DNA of 64,000 nt from a virus. The stretch lies in the IMG/VR virus record IMGVR_UViG_3300028034_000051, positions 1-64,000 of that record. The stretch is one strand, 5' to 3'. Shown here in pieces: positions 17,051 to 25,230 of the stretch. The position numbers and the translations under genes were made by a program. How positions within the stretch are numbered: the stretch's first letter is position 1; the number at the start of each line of letters is the position of its first letter. The notes under the pieces were generated by a model. It saw nothing but the letters and a program-made list of their open reading frames with translations, was not told the origin of the DNA and searched no databases.

Positions 17051-19036
17051 TTATCCTGCTGCTATTCCGCATTCACATCCTCCATGTAATGGTGGATGTC
17101 CTATATTGCCATCTGGATCTAATGGCTCATCTCTATCATCTACTTCTAAACTATCTTCTTTACTAAGGAAACTTTGTTCAATTCCTACAACTTTACCATT
17201 CATTTCTTGACAATAAGGGCACGGATCATCACCTAAAGTTACCCATCTTATTGTTGTTATTCCTGCTGCCCCATAAACAAATTTAGTAAATGCACCATTT
17301 CCTTTAGTAGACTCTCTTGTCGCAATTTTGTCTGGTCTTTTTTCTTCCCATTCATCTAGTCTTTGGTTAACAGTTTCAAACATATCATTATCATCATTTA
17401 AAGCTTCTTCAACTAAAGCTTTAATCTGATTACGAGAATATCTAGAATGTTTAATAGCAAGAGTGTCTAAATAATTATCAATAAACCTTTCAAGACCATC
17501 TATTTCATCAAGACCAACTTCTTCACTAGCTACTTCACTAATAGCTTCAGCAAATGTAGTTATTACTGGACTTAATTCACTTCTTATCTGTTCTGGAAAC
17601 TCTTCATAAAAATCTTCAAGCCATCTTTTAAAGTTTCCAGCATTTCTAGATTTAAGTTCTTCTTTAGCTTTAGATCTAACTTGACCTACTTCAGTTTTAA
17701 TAAGGTTTTCTGCTGAATTCCTAATTACTTTTTTATAACGTGATGCAACATTTTTTCTAGCAGCTGCTGATCTACGTGCTCTTATTTCTTTAATTTTTTT
17801 TTGCCTTTGTTCAGCTGTTAAAGGTTTGCTATTACTTTCTAACTTTGGGTTTTGTGAACTCTGATCAATAGGGATCATATTAAGAGGTTGTAAGCGAGTA
17901 TCTCCATTTTCAACTTCATTCATATTCTCTAGTTTTCTAATATCATTAATAGATAACCATCCCCACTGACGACCAATTGAATAAGCATTGTAACGGCTCT
18001 CAATATCTCCTCGTAACAATCCATCAACAACAAACTCAGCAAAAAACCTATTATTAGAAATAAGGTCTTTCTTAAATGATTGCTCCCAATTTTTTAACCA
18101 TGGCAATAACGAAAAGATAACAAACTCTAATGACTGCTGTTCAATATTAGAAAATGTCGCACGTTCTAAATCTTTTAACATATGCGGAGGTAAATTAAAC
18201 CACCTTGCTACTTCTGTGACTTGAAATTTACGAGTCTCTAAAAACTGTGCATCTTCTGGAGGAATACCAATTTGCTTCCACTGCATTCCTTCTTCTAAAA
18301 TTGCAACTCTATGAGCATTATCTAAACCTTGATGCTTCTCTTCCCATGATTGCTTTAATCTTTTAGCTGCTTGGCCTTTTAGTTTCCCAGGATGTTCTAA
18401 TACACCACCAGGATTACTACCATTCCCAAAAAATCCTGCTCCATATTTTTCAGTTGCAAGACCTAACCCTACACCTTCCCGAGCAAAACTAATTATTGAC
18501 CTACCTTGAATGCCATTAAACCCAAGACCAGGTATATGTAAGACTCTTTCCTTAGGAAGTTTTACTTGCTTTCCACTAGGAAGTGTTGTTACATAATACA
18601 ACTCTTGCGCCCTTTCATCTCGCATAGGCCATGTTTTGTTAGGTAGTAACGGCCACAATGCTTTAACCCTTCCGGCATTATCGTAATCTATCTCTGTATA
18701 ACCATTACCCCAAAGTAATATATGAGCCATTGTAGCTACTCTCCAAGACCAAGAAGTCATTTCGGGGTTTGGTTGGTCATGTAGCAACTTGTATAGATGA
18801 TGCTGAGTAGCTTTAGATTTACCTTTGTCCTCTCTTTGGTATAAAAATAACGGTAAGGAAGCCAATGTAAAGGCATATATGGTTACTGCATTATAAACAG
18901 CTGAATACTTCATAGATTTTTCTTCATTAACATTAATCCCGCTTGCTGTTGATCCTCCACCTAATAAATTAATTAACCATTGTTGAGGACTTGATAAACT
19001 ACTTATGCTATCCTTAACACTTGATATAATTCCCAT
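17051..19036 (-). CDS. Portal protein fused to a MuF/SPP1 gp7-like minor head domain
   Basis: A 661-residue protein, much longer than the usual about 400-residue HK97 portal. Residues 1-375 are the portal (INLLGGGSTASGINVNEEKS, GVLEHPGKLKGQAAKRLKQS, LPPHMLKDLERATFSNIEQQ). After a basic, helical linker (about 395-440), the C-terminal about 220 residues end in a MuF-type domain with CPYCQEMNGKVVGIE and HPPLHGGCECG, the Cys/His pattern of SPP1 gp7/Mu gpF minor head proteins. A portal-MuF fusion would deliver the MuF subunit at exactly the portal vertex. Confidence 0.9.
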   Translation of the reverse strand: MGIISSVKDSISSLSSPQQWLINLLGGGSTASGINVNEEKSMKYSAVYNAVTIYAFTLASLPLFLYQREDKGKSKATQHHLYKLLHDQPNPEMTSWSWRVATMAHILLWGNGYTEIDYDNAGRVKALWPLLPNKTWPMRDERAQELYYVTTLPSGKQVKLPKERVLHIPGLGFNGIQGRSIISFAREGVGLGLATEKYGAGFFGNGSNPGGVLEHPGKLKGQAAKRLKQSWEEKHQGLDNAHRVAILEEGMQWKQIGIPPEDAQFLETRKFQVTEVARWFNLPPHMLKDLERATFSNIEQQSLEFVIFSLLPWLKNWEQSFKKDLISNNRFFAEFVVDGLLRGDIESRYNAYSIGRQWGWLSINDIRKLENMNEVENGDTRLQPLNMIPIDQSSQNPKLESNSKPLTAEQRQKKIKEIRARRSAAARKNVASRYKKVIRNSAENLIKTEVGQVRSKAKEELKSRNAGNFKRWLEDFYEEFPEQIRSELSPVITTFAEAISEVASEEVGLDEIDGLERFIDNYLDTLAIKHSRYSRNQIKALVEEALNDDNDMFETVNQRLDEWEEKRPDKIATRESTKGNGAFTKFVYGAAGITTIRWVTLGDDPCPYCQEMNGKVVGIEQSFLSKEDSLEVDDRDEPLDPDGNIGHPPLHGGCECGIAAG

Positions 19037-19182
19037 TAATTTTCACCTGCCCTTAACCAACCAAAAGCCATAAAAATAACCCCGGCTACTGTTAAGCACA
19101 AAGCGGGGCTAAATAACCATAATCCAGTTGTAGTGAGTGTCGTTCCGCTAAAAAATAGAATATCATTGCTATCTACATTCAC
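19036..19182 (-). CDS. Small membrane protein between terminase and portal
   Basis: A 48-residue protein from a GTG at 19,182 (GGAG nine bases upstream). Two hydrophobic stretches (GTTLTTTGLWLFSPALCLTV and AGVIFMAFGWL) predict a membrane hairpin. The stop codon overlaps the ATG of the portal gene, so translation is coupled. Such peptides are common here in HK97-like phages; their function is unknown. Confidence 0.7.
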   Translation of the reverse strand: MNVDSNDILFFSGTTLTTTGLWLFSPALCLTVAGVIFMAFGWLRAGEN

Positions 19183-19199
19183 AATGTGACCACTCCTTT

Positions 19200-20870
19200 C
19201 TAAAGAGTTATAATTCCTCTTTCCTCATACACCGACTTACCATCACCTTCATTTCTAATTGCTCTATCTATTGCCATAATCAAAGCTACAATTCCATCTA
19301 TTCTTTCTTTCGATTTAGCTTTATCTGGTTTGATGTTTTCGCTTGGGTCAGTCTTAGCTACTACGTTATCTGCCATCCATCTTAGAACTGGATGACCAAA
19401 ATGGATTAATTTCTTCTCAAGAATCAACTTTTCAACTTCTTTCATTGGTTCAGACATGCTTTTGTAGCCCTGACCCATTGGAACCATCAACAGACCTGCA
19501 TCATCTAAGTTTTGAGCTAATTGAGTAGCTCCCCATCTATCATGAGCAACTTCTTTAATATCATAATTGGTATAATCATCTATAATCATATTCTCAATAG
19601 CTGCATAATGGACCACATTCCCTTCAGTAGCATTAACATATCCTTTTTCTGCCCAGATGTTATAAGGAACACCATCTTCTTGACTTCTTTCCTGAATAGT
19701 GTCTTCTGGGATGAAGAATTCAGGTATAATAATATACTTATCATCTACTGGAAATACTTTTAAGTATGCAGTTATATCAATTTTACTAGATAAGTCAAGA
19801 CCAGTATAACAATAATCGCCTTCTAGCTCTTTTTTTACTCTCTCAAAGTCAGACATATCATAACCAGCTGATTCATCCCAGTGCTTCATATCCATCCATC
19901 TTGATTCGGCATTAGTCCAAACATTAAGTCGCTTACAGATTATCCTGTTACGTTGAGCAGGCATCCTTTTAGCTTTATTAATTCTTCTACGAATATTATC
20001 TTTCTTAACAGACACATCTAAGTTAGGATTAGCCTTAACCCAATTACTTTCGTCTTGCCAGTCGTCTTCTTCATCAAGTTCTGCAATATAAGCAAATTGA
20101 CTATCGTCTTTAAAGTCCTTTTTCTTAGGATCAAGCATATCTATACAGTAATTACGGTATTTATAGCAAAAAGACTCCTGGTTAAACCCAGCAGTCGTTA
20201 TCGCAATCATTAAAGGTTGCCTTCTTGATCCAGTACCATCGTCTAGTACATCCCAAATACCACTATCAGGATGAGCATGTAACTCATCGACAAGGCCCAT
20301 ATGAATATTCTTACCATCGAGGCTGTCGTAGTCAGATGAAAGTGGCTCAAATTTAGAAAAACTCTCTACATGAGAGAGATTGTTTTTATATGTGTCAATA
20401 TTATTGATATAATCAGATTTTTGTGCCATTCTTTTGGCTGGAGCGAATATCTCCTTAGCCTGATCACGAGTTGTAGCTGCTGAATATATCTCAGCACCTG
20501 GTTCATTATCAAAACACATTCCATAAAGCCCTATTGGAGCCATCAATGTAGTTTTACCATTCTTTCTAGCTACTTCAATATATCCTTCACGATATTTTCT
20601 AGTACCATCTTCTCTTTTCCAACCAAAAAGACTGCCTACAATAAACTGCTGCCAATCTTCAAGTATAATAGGATTACCAGCCAACTCACCTTTAACGTGA
20701 GGAGTTAATTTATAGAAATTGATTATTCTAGTAGCTGCTTGCTCATCAAAATATACATCATTACGCTTTAGGTCATCCAGGTGTCTTTGGCAAGCCCATT
20801 TTACTTTCTTGCCAGTTACTATTTCTCCTGCAACTACTGCTTCAGCATAATCATGAACTGGATGTGCCAT
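19200..20870 (-). CDS. terL: Terminase large subunit
   Basis: A 556-residue protein of the Terminase_1 (HK97/P27-partner) family. ATPase: GYIEVARKNGKTTLMAPIGL (Walker A, about 100-108) and HMGLVDELHAHPDSGIWDVL (Walker B). C-terminal nuclease: YTGLDLSSKIDITAYLKVFP (metal-binding Asp) and IDGIVALIMAIDRA near the end. It packages DNA into proheads. It overlaps the small-subunit gene by 20 bases. Confidence 0.95.
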   Translation of the reverse strand: MAHPVHDYAEAVVAGEIVTGKKVKWACQRHLDDLKRNDVYFDEQAATRIINFYKLTPHVKGELAGNPIILEDWQQFIVGSLFGWKREDGTRKYREGYIEVARKNGKTTLMAPIGLYGMCFDNEPGAEIYSAATTRDQAKEIFAPAKRMAQKSDYINNIDTYKNNLSHVESFSKFEPLSSDYDSLDGKNIHMGLVDELHAHPDSGIWDVLDDGTGSRRQPLMIAITTAGFNQESFCYKYRNYCIDMLDPKKKDFKDDSQFAYIAELDEEDDWQDESNWVKANPNLDVSVKKDNIRRRINKAKRMPAQRNRIICKRLNVWTNAESRWMDMKHWDESAGYDMSDFERVKKELEGDYCYTGLDLSSKIDITAYLKVFPVDDKYIIIPEFFIPEDTIQERSQEDGVPYNIWAEKGYVNATEGNVVHYAAIENMIIDDYTNYDIKEVAHDRWGATQLAQNLDDAGLLMVPMGQGYKSMSEPMKEVEKLILEKKLIHFGHPVLRWMADNVVAKTDPSENIKPDKAKSKERIDGIVALIMAIDRAIRNEGDGKSVYEERGIITL

Positions 20871-21333
20871 TTAGAATCTCCTCAATTGTCGGTTTATCGT
20901 CTTCTGGTTGTTCTACCTCAATTTTAGTTCTAGCTGCAGGAGTTAAACCAAGAACATTAGCCAGTTTTCTTTTTAAATCTATAAAATCTTTAAGAATACT
21001 CACTATTGGTCTCTTTTGGTAGTAACCACTATCGGTAACAAATTCATAACTACCTTCTCTTATCTTCTTATTAAGTCTAATGCAATGAGCATGAGCTTCA
21101 CAATAATCTTGGAATGTAGATATATCTGCTTCTGTAAGCAACCCAACCTCCACAAGGTGTGGTGCTACTCTCTTCCATTCTTTCTTTGCATAGTAGTCCA
21201 GATAGTATGGAGGATCAGGAATTTTTTTGAGTCCCTTAGGTTTTGGTTCATTTTCATTCATCCGATCCTTCCTGTCAGTTCCGTTTAACACCTTGAGCTT
21301 ACTAGGCTTGTTTGGTCTTCCTTTGTTGCTCAT
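20851..21333 (-). CDS. terS: Terminase small subunit, P27 family
   Basis: About 160 residues from the ATG at 21,333 (SNKGRPNKPSKLKVLNGTDR), the canonical P27 N-terminus; in-frame sequence further upstream is not similar and is probably untranslated. PDPPYYLDYYAKKEWKRVAP and LLTEADISTFQDYCEAHAHC are also typical. It recognises the packaging site and recruits TerL. Confidence 0.9.
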   Translation of the reverse strand: MSNKGRPNKPSKLKVLNGTDRKDRMNENEPKPKGLKKIPDPPYYLDYYAKKEWKRVAPHLVEVGLLTEADISTFQDYCEAHAHCIRLNKKIREGSYEFVTDSGYYQKRPIVSILKDFIDLKRKLANVLGLTPAARTKIEVEQPEDDKPTIEEILNGTSSS

Positions 21334-21434
21334 TTTTCCTAACCCCCCTCCTTTATTTTTGACATCGTATGAATTCACCTGACGGCGCGGTCTAGAAACG
21401 CCAGGTTTCAGAGATTTGACCCGCCCTCCCCATA

Positions 21435-21821
21435 CTATAAACAATCATACTTTTGCTTATCTTTCTCAGTCTTCTTAGCATGGCAACTGCAGCACAATGA
21501 TTGCAAGTTATCTAATCTTAACCTCAGCGACCAGTCAACCTTGATCGGAACAATGTGGTCCACCAAATCTGCTGGCTTAGTTATTCCTTCTTGCAAGCAA
21601 TGCTCACACAGTGGATCCTGCTTAATCTTTTTTCGTCTTACTTTCTGCCATCGAGCTGAACTATAGAACTTCTTTATCTTTGGATTCCGTTGCTGATCAT
21701 CATATCTTTTGTTTCTTATGCGACTCTCCTTCTTTCTATGATCTTCACAATATGTATTTCCAGCTTCTATTAATTCAGGACATCCAGGATGAGCACATGG
21801 TTTCTTACTTCTGCTTGGCAT
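21435..21821 (-). CDS. HNH endonuclease
   Basis: A 128-residue protein. N-terminal zinc knuckle (CAHPGCPELIEAGNTYCEDH), then the HNH core: CEHCLQEGITKPADLVDHIV, DNLQSLCCSCHAKKTE with His/Asn/His in the catalytic order. HNH followed by P27 TerS and TerL is the arrangement in HK97-type cos phages, where HNH stimulates specific terminase cleavage. Confidence 0.92.
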   Translation of the reverse strand: MPSRSKKPCAHPGCPELIEAGNTYCEDHRKKESRIRNKRYDDQQRNPKIKKFYSSARWQKVRRKKIKQDPLCEHCLQEGITKPADLVDHIVPIKVDWSLRLRLDNLQSLCCSCHAKKTEKDKQKYDCL

Positions 21822-22056
21822 TTAATCACCCACTTTTATGCTCCATAGTTATCATTAGTGCATAATAAAAATATAAAAAACTATATCTGATATCTATATA
21901 GATTACATGTAAGTATAGTGTAAATACAAAAGCTCCACCAGGAGGCCGTGCCACTCCTGATGAAGCTTAATCAGATATTGAAATATTCTCTTATTATATA
22001 TAGTATCATAGATTGTAAATACTTTTGCACAAATTCACCACAAATTCACCACAAAT
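21822..22056 (-). other. Intergenic region: hairpin plus short direct repeats; candidate packaging (cos) region
   Basis: No gene is visible. The region carries a terminator-like hairpin at about 21,928-21,967 (CAGGAG/CTCCTG core with T-rich sequence following on the minus strand) and three tandem copies of CAAATTCAC-like sequence at 22,028-22,058. In cos phages with HNH-TerS-TerL the cohesive-end site lies upstream of HNH, so cos could be here; no cos sequence can be recognised by eye. Confidence 0.4.
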
Positions 22057-22506
22057 TTAGTCTATTTCAATTTCTAAGATGCCAACTTTCTTTAATTTCA
22101 TAAATATCTCATTCTTCCAATTCCCTATTGTATTTTCAGATACCTCCATCTTGCAACCTGTCTTTAAGTCAGTTTCTCCCTCAAAATATTTATACCTTAC
22201 TACTTTCATTTCTCGTTTATTTAAACACTCCAATGCAGCTGCAATTATGTCTCTTTTTTTTATTAGATTAACAACTTCTTGCTTGACCTCTTCTTTATTC
22301 GTTACATAGCTTTCTACATCTGAAAATATCGCGTTAGTATTTCCACCTGAAACCTTTTTAAAATCTACAGCCTGTAGTGCATACTCTTTATGAGAATCAA
22401 TTATTTTAATCTTTATCTTACTTTTTAACTGAGGATATTCTTCCAAAAGTGCTTTTATCTTAGCTCTTTCATCATCAGTAACTTTGCCAACATCTATCTC
22501 AGTCAT
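22057..22506 (-). CDS. ArpU/sigma-70-region-4-like late transcription regulator
   Basis: A 149-residue protein. The C-terminal part (ALECLNKREMKVVRYKYFEG, MEVSENTIGNWKNEIFMKLK) has the sigma region 4-like helix-turn-helix of ArpU/phage late regulators, which act just upstream of the terminase genes. It is the last gene before the packaging module. Confidence 0.8.
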   Translation of the reverse strand: MTEIDVGKVTDDERAKIKALLEEYPQLKSKIKIKIIDSHKEYALQAVDFKKVSGGNTNAIFSDVESYVTNKEEVKQEVVNLIKKRDIIAAALECLNKREMKVVRYKYFEGETDLKTGCKMEVSENTIGNWKNEIFMKLKKVGILEIEID

Positions 22507-22763
22507 TACAGCTGCACTCCCTTCCTCTCCCTCATTAGATTTGCTATCTTTCGCTTCTCATAATCGAACTCCTGCTCCATAACTATCTCCAGTTCTCCCA
22601 TCTTCCACGCTAGGCCACATTCCTCACACCTAGCTAATGGATTATCTCCTCTTAGCTTCAGCGACTCTGTCTCACACATAGGACACTCGATCATCAACGG
22701 ATCACAATACTCAACCTCTAGCATTCTGCAAATATTACGGATCACTCGGCTATATCTACCCAA
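22506..22763 (-). CDS. Small zinc-ribbon protein
   Basis: About 85 residues from a TTG at 22,763 with GGAGGTG eight bases upstream. A longer reading frame to 22,832 would pass through a transcription terminator and is rejected. CPMCETESLKLRGDNPLARC followed by EECG forms a four-Cys zinc ribbon. Function unknown; probably nucleic-acid binding. Confidence 0.65.
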   Translation of the reverse strand: MGRYSRVIRNICRMLEVEYCDPLMIECPMCETESLKLRGDNPLARCEECGLAWKMGELEIVMEQEFDYEKRKIANLMRERKGVQL

Positions 22764-22775
22764 TCTCCTCACCTC

Positions 22776-22815
22776 CAAAAAGAAAAGCTGCCACTCCTGG
22801 TGCAGGAATGACAGC
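22776..22815 (-). terminator. Rho-independent terminator
   Basis: Hairpin GCTGTCATTCCT/AGGAGTGGCAGC (22,787-22,815) followed on the minus strand by TTTTCTTTTT. It separates the recombination/RNA-regulator genes upstream from the late-regulator pair downstream. Confidence 0.8.
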
Positions 22816-22828
22816 CTGGGTTCTTCCC

Positions 22829-22969
22829 TCAACTGCTTAGCCGTTTTCTATTTTGCGTTACTATGTCTATCACCTTTCCATCTTTGATTATCAGCCTGAC
22901 TTCTCCATAATCAACATCATCAGCTTCCTTAATTACTTCTTCTACTACTTCTTGAGTTATCTCTGCCAT
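22829..22969 (-). CDS. DUF2292 / YezD-like small protein
   Basis: A 46-residue protein starting MAEITQEVVEEVIKEADDVD and containing YGEVRLIIKDGKVIDIVTQN, the DUF2292 pattern. The ribosome site is GAGGTCGAGGC before the ATG. Function of the family is unknown. It is the last gene before the terminator at 22,776-22,815. Confidence 0.75.
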   Translation of the reverse strand: MAEITQEVVEEVIKEADDVDYGEVRLIIKDGKVIDIVTQNRKRLSS

Positions 22970-22981
22970 GCCTCGACCTCC

Positions 22982-23122
22982 TCAGTCATGATTATATCCA
23001 CATTTTACTTTATCGCATTTCTTACAATTACCTGGTATTTCTCGACCTCGAAACTGCTTACATAACTCTTTCTTACTAGGTACTCTTAAGTTACCTCTAT
23101 TCCAAACAGGCTCTTCACACAA
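22982..23122 (-). CDS. Small four-cysteine protein
   Basis: A 46-residue protein from a TTG at 23,122 that overlaps the recU stop codon. CKQFRGREIPGNCKKCDKVK plus a further CG give a likely zinc site. No family recognised. Confidence 0.55.
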   Translation of the reverse strand: MCEEPVWNRGNLRVPSKKELCKQFRGREIPGNCKKCDKVKCGYNHD

Positions 23123-23660
23123 TATCAATCATCCTCTCTACTACCTCCAAGTAATCTATTAATACTAATCCTGTTCCCTGCTTAATCTCATATTCATCTT
23201 TAGCTATCTCCTCATACGGAATGCTCTTTCGACCGCCTTGGAGCTTTCCTTGCCAGTACTTATCTAACAACTCAAATGGCAAGTAATAAAATTCATCTAA
23301 ACTACTAAACCAAACAATTAAGAATCCAATACCACCGTTGGCCGTCCAACTAGCCAAATGCAAATATTGATGATCTTTCACGTTCTTAAGATCAAATCTA
23401 GTCTCTACCTTAGTCTCTTTCGCATCAAAAGCTATTGGAATTCCTTTGTGAATTCCTATGTAATCCACCGTCGACTTCTTTTCATAAAATCCTGTTACCT
23501 TTCCTGTTCGCTTGTTAATGCTCAATACTTTCACTGGAGTAGCAATCTTCTGCACCAAGGCTTGACCCTGGCGCAGATATTGCTGATTTGTCTGCTCTAT
23601 CATATCTTCTAAGTCTTGACCTCTGTTGGCGTAACTGGTGAATCTAGTCATATTACTCAC
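23115..23660 (-). CDS. recU: Holliday junction resolvase RecU-like
   Basis: A 181-residue protein with the RecU pattern: YANRGQDLEDMIEQTNQQYL, ATPVKVLSINKR, KKSTVDYIGIHKGIPIAFDA with KETK (catalytic D...E.K), and DHQYLHLASWTANGGIGFLI. It resolves branched DNA before packaging and complements the RecT/SbcC-like genes. Start at GTG 23,660 or ATG 23,651. Confidence 0.92.
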   Translation of the reverse strand: MSNMTRFTSYANRGQDLEDMIEQTNQQYLRQGQALVQKIATPVKVLSINKRTGKVTGFYEKKSTVDYIGIHKGIPIAFDAKETKVETRFDLKNVKDHQYLHLASWTANGGIGFLIVWFSSLDEFYYLPFELLDKYWQGKLQGGRKSIPYEEIAKDEYEIKQGTGLVLIDYLEVVERMIDIV

Positions 23661-24213
23661 CAGAAACCTGAGGAAAATTCATTCTTGTCTGCAAAATAGA
23701 ATTTTCTATTCTCTCTAAGTCTTTTCTCCAAGCTCCATACTCACGCATATTATCAACATTAACTTTCACATCATAGTCATAAATCTTAATGTCATAATCA
23801 CATATCTCTCTTTGAGCTTCTTCTGCTTCTGTTTGCCCTTTAACTCGCTTCCCATTACTTAGCAAAAAGTAATTGTCAGCTAATCTTCGAGGAAATTCAT
23901 CTGCTAATTCTTTCTCTTCTAATTCAATAGTCCTAAAGACATCATCAATAATAGCTTCTTGAGTATGAGGATCTTCAACAGCTGCCCATATGTTTTCAGC
24001 CACAGTAACTATTAAGTCAAACTCTATGAAGTTTTCATACTTACCAGGTACTTTGTTAGCTTCAGCAAAAATAGTTCTACCTTTAGAATTTCTAGCCTTG
24101 TCTATGAACTGATAGCCAATTTTGATATTAGCCAACTTAGGATGATGCTTCTTAATTACTTCCTTAGCCACTTCCTCTATGTGCTCTGCTCCTTCTTTGA
24201 TGTAATTAGCCAC
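23653..24213 (-). CDS. Phage putative metallopeptidase-fold protein, active site altered
   Basis: A 186-residue protein resembling the phage metallopeptidase domain family (KKHHPKLANIKIGYQFIDKA, NFIEFDLIVTVAENIWAAVE). Where members carry a DHExxH-type zinc motif, this protein has AIIDDVFRTIELEE, so the zinc His are absent. A non-catalytic or antirestriction-like role is possible. It overlaps recU by eight bases. Confidence 0.6.
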   Translation of the reverse strand: MANYIKEGAEHIEEVAKEVIKKHHPKLANIKIGYQFIDKARNSKGRTIFAEANKVPGKYENFIEFDLIVTVAENIWAAVEDPHTQEAIIDDVFRTIELEEKELADEFPRRLADNYFLLSNGKRVKGQTEAEEAQREICDYDIKIYDYDVKVNVDNMREYGAWRKDLERIENSILQTRMNFPQVSGE

Positions 24214-24450
24214 CTATATCTCCTCCTTGTAGTAATAAATCCCTAAACAACCTAACTGTAACCTTTTTAACTGTTCATCTGTGCAATGCGCCCTTCCTTC
24301 GGTATTATCGCTTTGACAATAAGGACAAGTAATATCTACTTCTTTTGATAGATCTAAACCTGTTATAAAATCCCTATCACAATCTAAGCATTTATACTTT
24401 TCTAAGTTATCCTGAAACTTATTTTCTGGATATTCGCATTGGATAGACAC
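24214..24450 (-). CDS. Small zinc-ribbon protein
   Basis: A 78-residue protein with KYKCLDCDRDF and ITCPYCQSDNTEGRAHC, two CxxC pairs. Function unknown. Likely nucleic-acid binding or a structural zinc protein. Confidence 0.7.
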   Translation of the reverse strand: MSIQCEYPENKFQDNLEKYKCLDCDRDFITGLDLSKEVDITCPYCQSDNTEGRAHCTDEQLKRLQLGCLGIYYYKEEI

Positions 24451-24457
24451 TTAGCCA

Positions 24458-24781
24458 TCACCTCTCCTCTAGAAAGTCAACATCCACCTTAATAATGCTT
24501 CCTTTTAGATTTGCTACTCCATCCCAATAATGATCTTTTAAATTAATATTATCTAATCCATTAATTGTTGATATTACAAGCATATTCTGTGCTATATTCT
24601 CTTCTTTGACTACCATATACTGCTCCTTGGCTTTCTCCTTAACTTCGTTATCTACATTAACTAAAGCCGTAACTACAACTTTTGCTTTAATTAGATTTTT
24701 ATTTTGACAATCAGGGCACATCCCATCATTCATATCAAAATCATCAACAGATTCTCCACAAATCCTGCAAAATCTAAGCAC
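24458..24781 (-). CDS. Zinc-finger protein of unknown function
   Basis: A 107-residue protein from a GTG at 24,781 with GGAGGAG upstream. CRICGESVDDFDMNDGMCPD with CQN forms a zinc knuckle at the N-terminus; the remainder is a beta-rich domain (AKVVVTALVNVDNEVKEKAK, LKGSIIKVDVDFLEER). No family recognised. Confidence 0.7.
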   Translation of the reverse strand: MLRFCRICGESVDDFDMNDGMCPDCQNKNLIKAKVVVTALVNVDNEVKEKAKEQYMVVKEENIAQNMLVISTINGLDNINLKDHYWDGVANLKGSIIKVDVDFLEER

Positions 24782-24848
24782 TTATATCTCCTCCTTGACT
24801 TTTCTTTAGCTGCAATATAAAATAAATACGTCTTTTATTTCTGTATTG

Positions 24849-24885
24849 GCGGTAGTGAGTTAGTGGCTCACCACCGCTTTTTTTT
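24849..24885 (+). terminator. Plus-strand terminator opposite the early operon
   Basis: GCGGTAGTGAG/CTCACCACCGC hairpin followed by eight T residues on the plus strand. All neighbouring genes are on the minus strand and no plus-strand gene reads into it, so it may stop antisense transcription. On the minus strand it is only a hairpin without a T tract. Confidence 0.7.
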
Positions 24886-25123
24886 ATGCTGAAATATCTT
24901 CTGAACAATCTTGGCATATAATTTTACCTTTGAATTCAATTGTATCTCCAGCTTCACCACAGAAAATACAAGCCGGCTCATACTTATTAAAAATTATCTT
25001 ATCTCCATCTACATAAATCTCAAGCGCGTCACCTTCATCAATATTCATTGTTCTTCTTAACTCTACTGGAATCACTATCCTCCCTAAATTGTCTACCTTT
25101 CTTACAACACCTGTACTCTTCAT
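24884..25123 (-). CDS. AbrB-family transcriptional regulator with zinc knuckle
   Basis: A 79-residue protein. Residues 1-50 are a complete AbrB/SpoVT swapped-hairpin DNA-binding domain (STGVVRKVDNLGRIVIPVEL, MNIDEGDALEIYVDGDKIIF). The C-terminus CIFCGEAGDTIEFKGKIICQ plus DC adds a four-Cys zinc site. It binds AT-rich promoter DNA as a dimer/tetramer; its target here is unknown. Confidence 0.9.
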   Translation of the reverse strand: MKSTGVVRKVDNLGRIVIPVELRRTMNIDEGDALEIYVDGDKIIFNKYEPACIFCGEAGDTIEFKGKIICQDCSEDISA

Positions 25124-25129
25124 AATTAA

Positions 25130-25219
25130 TCATCCTCCTATTTTGAATAATATGTACAAAATAAACATTACAATTGCCGGTCCTGTCATAAACACTGCAA
25201 AACACTTCAGCAACTTCAT
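25130..25219 (-). CDS. Tiny membrane peptide
   Basis: A 29-residue peptide (ATG at 25,219, GAGGAG seven bases upstream) with a single hydrophobic span AVFMTGPAIVMFILYILF. It lies between the sigma factor and AbrB genes and its stop overlaps the AbrB ribosome site. Preferred over a 67-codon frame in the same place because of its ribosome site and clean fit. Confidence 0.55.
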   Translation of the reverse strand: MKLLKCFAVFMTGPAIVMFILYILFKIGG

Positions 25220-25230
25220 TTTTTTGCTCC

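Noticed and set aside
22763-22832. Longer N-terminus of the zinc-ribbon gene from 22,832
   Set aside because: It would translate through a strong terminator hairpin; the TTG at 22,763 has the ribosome site.
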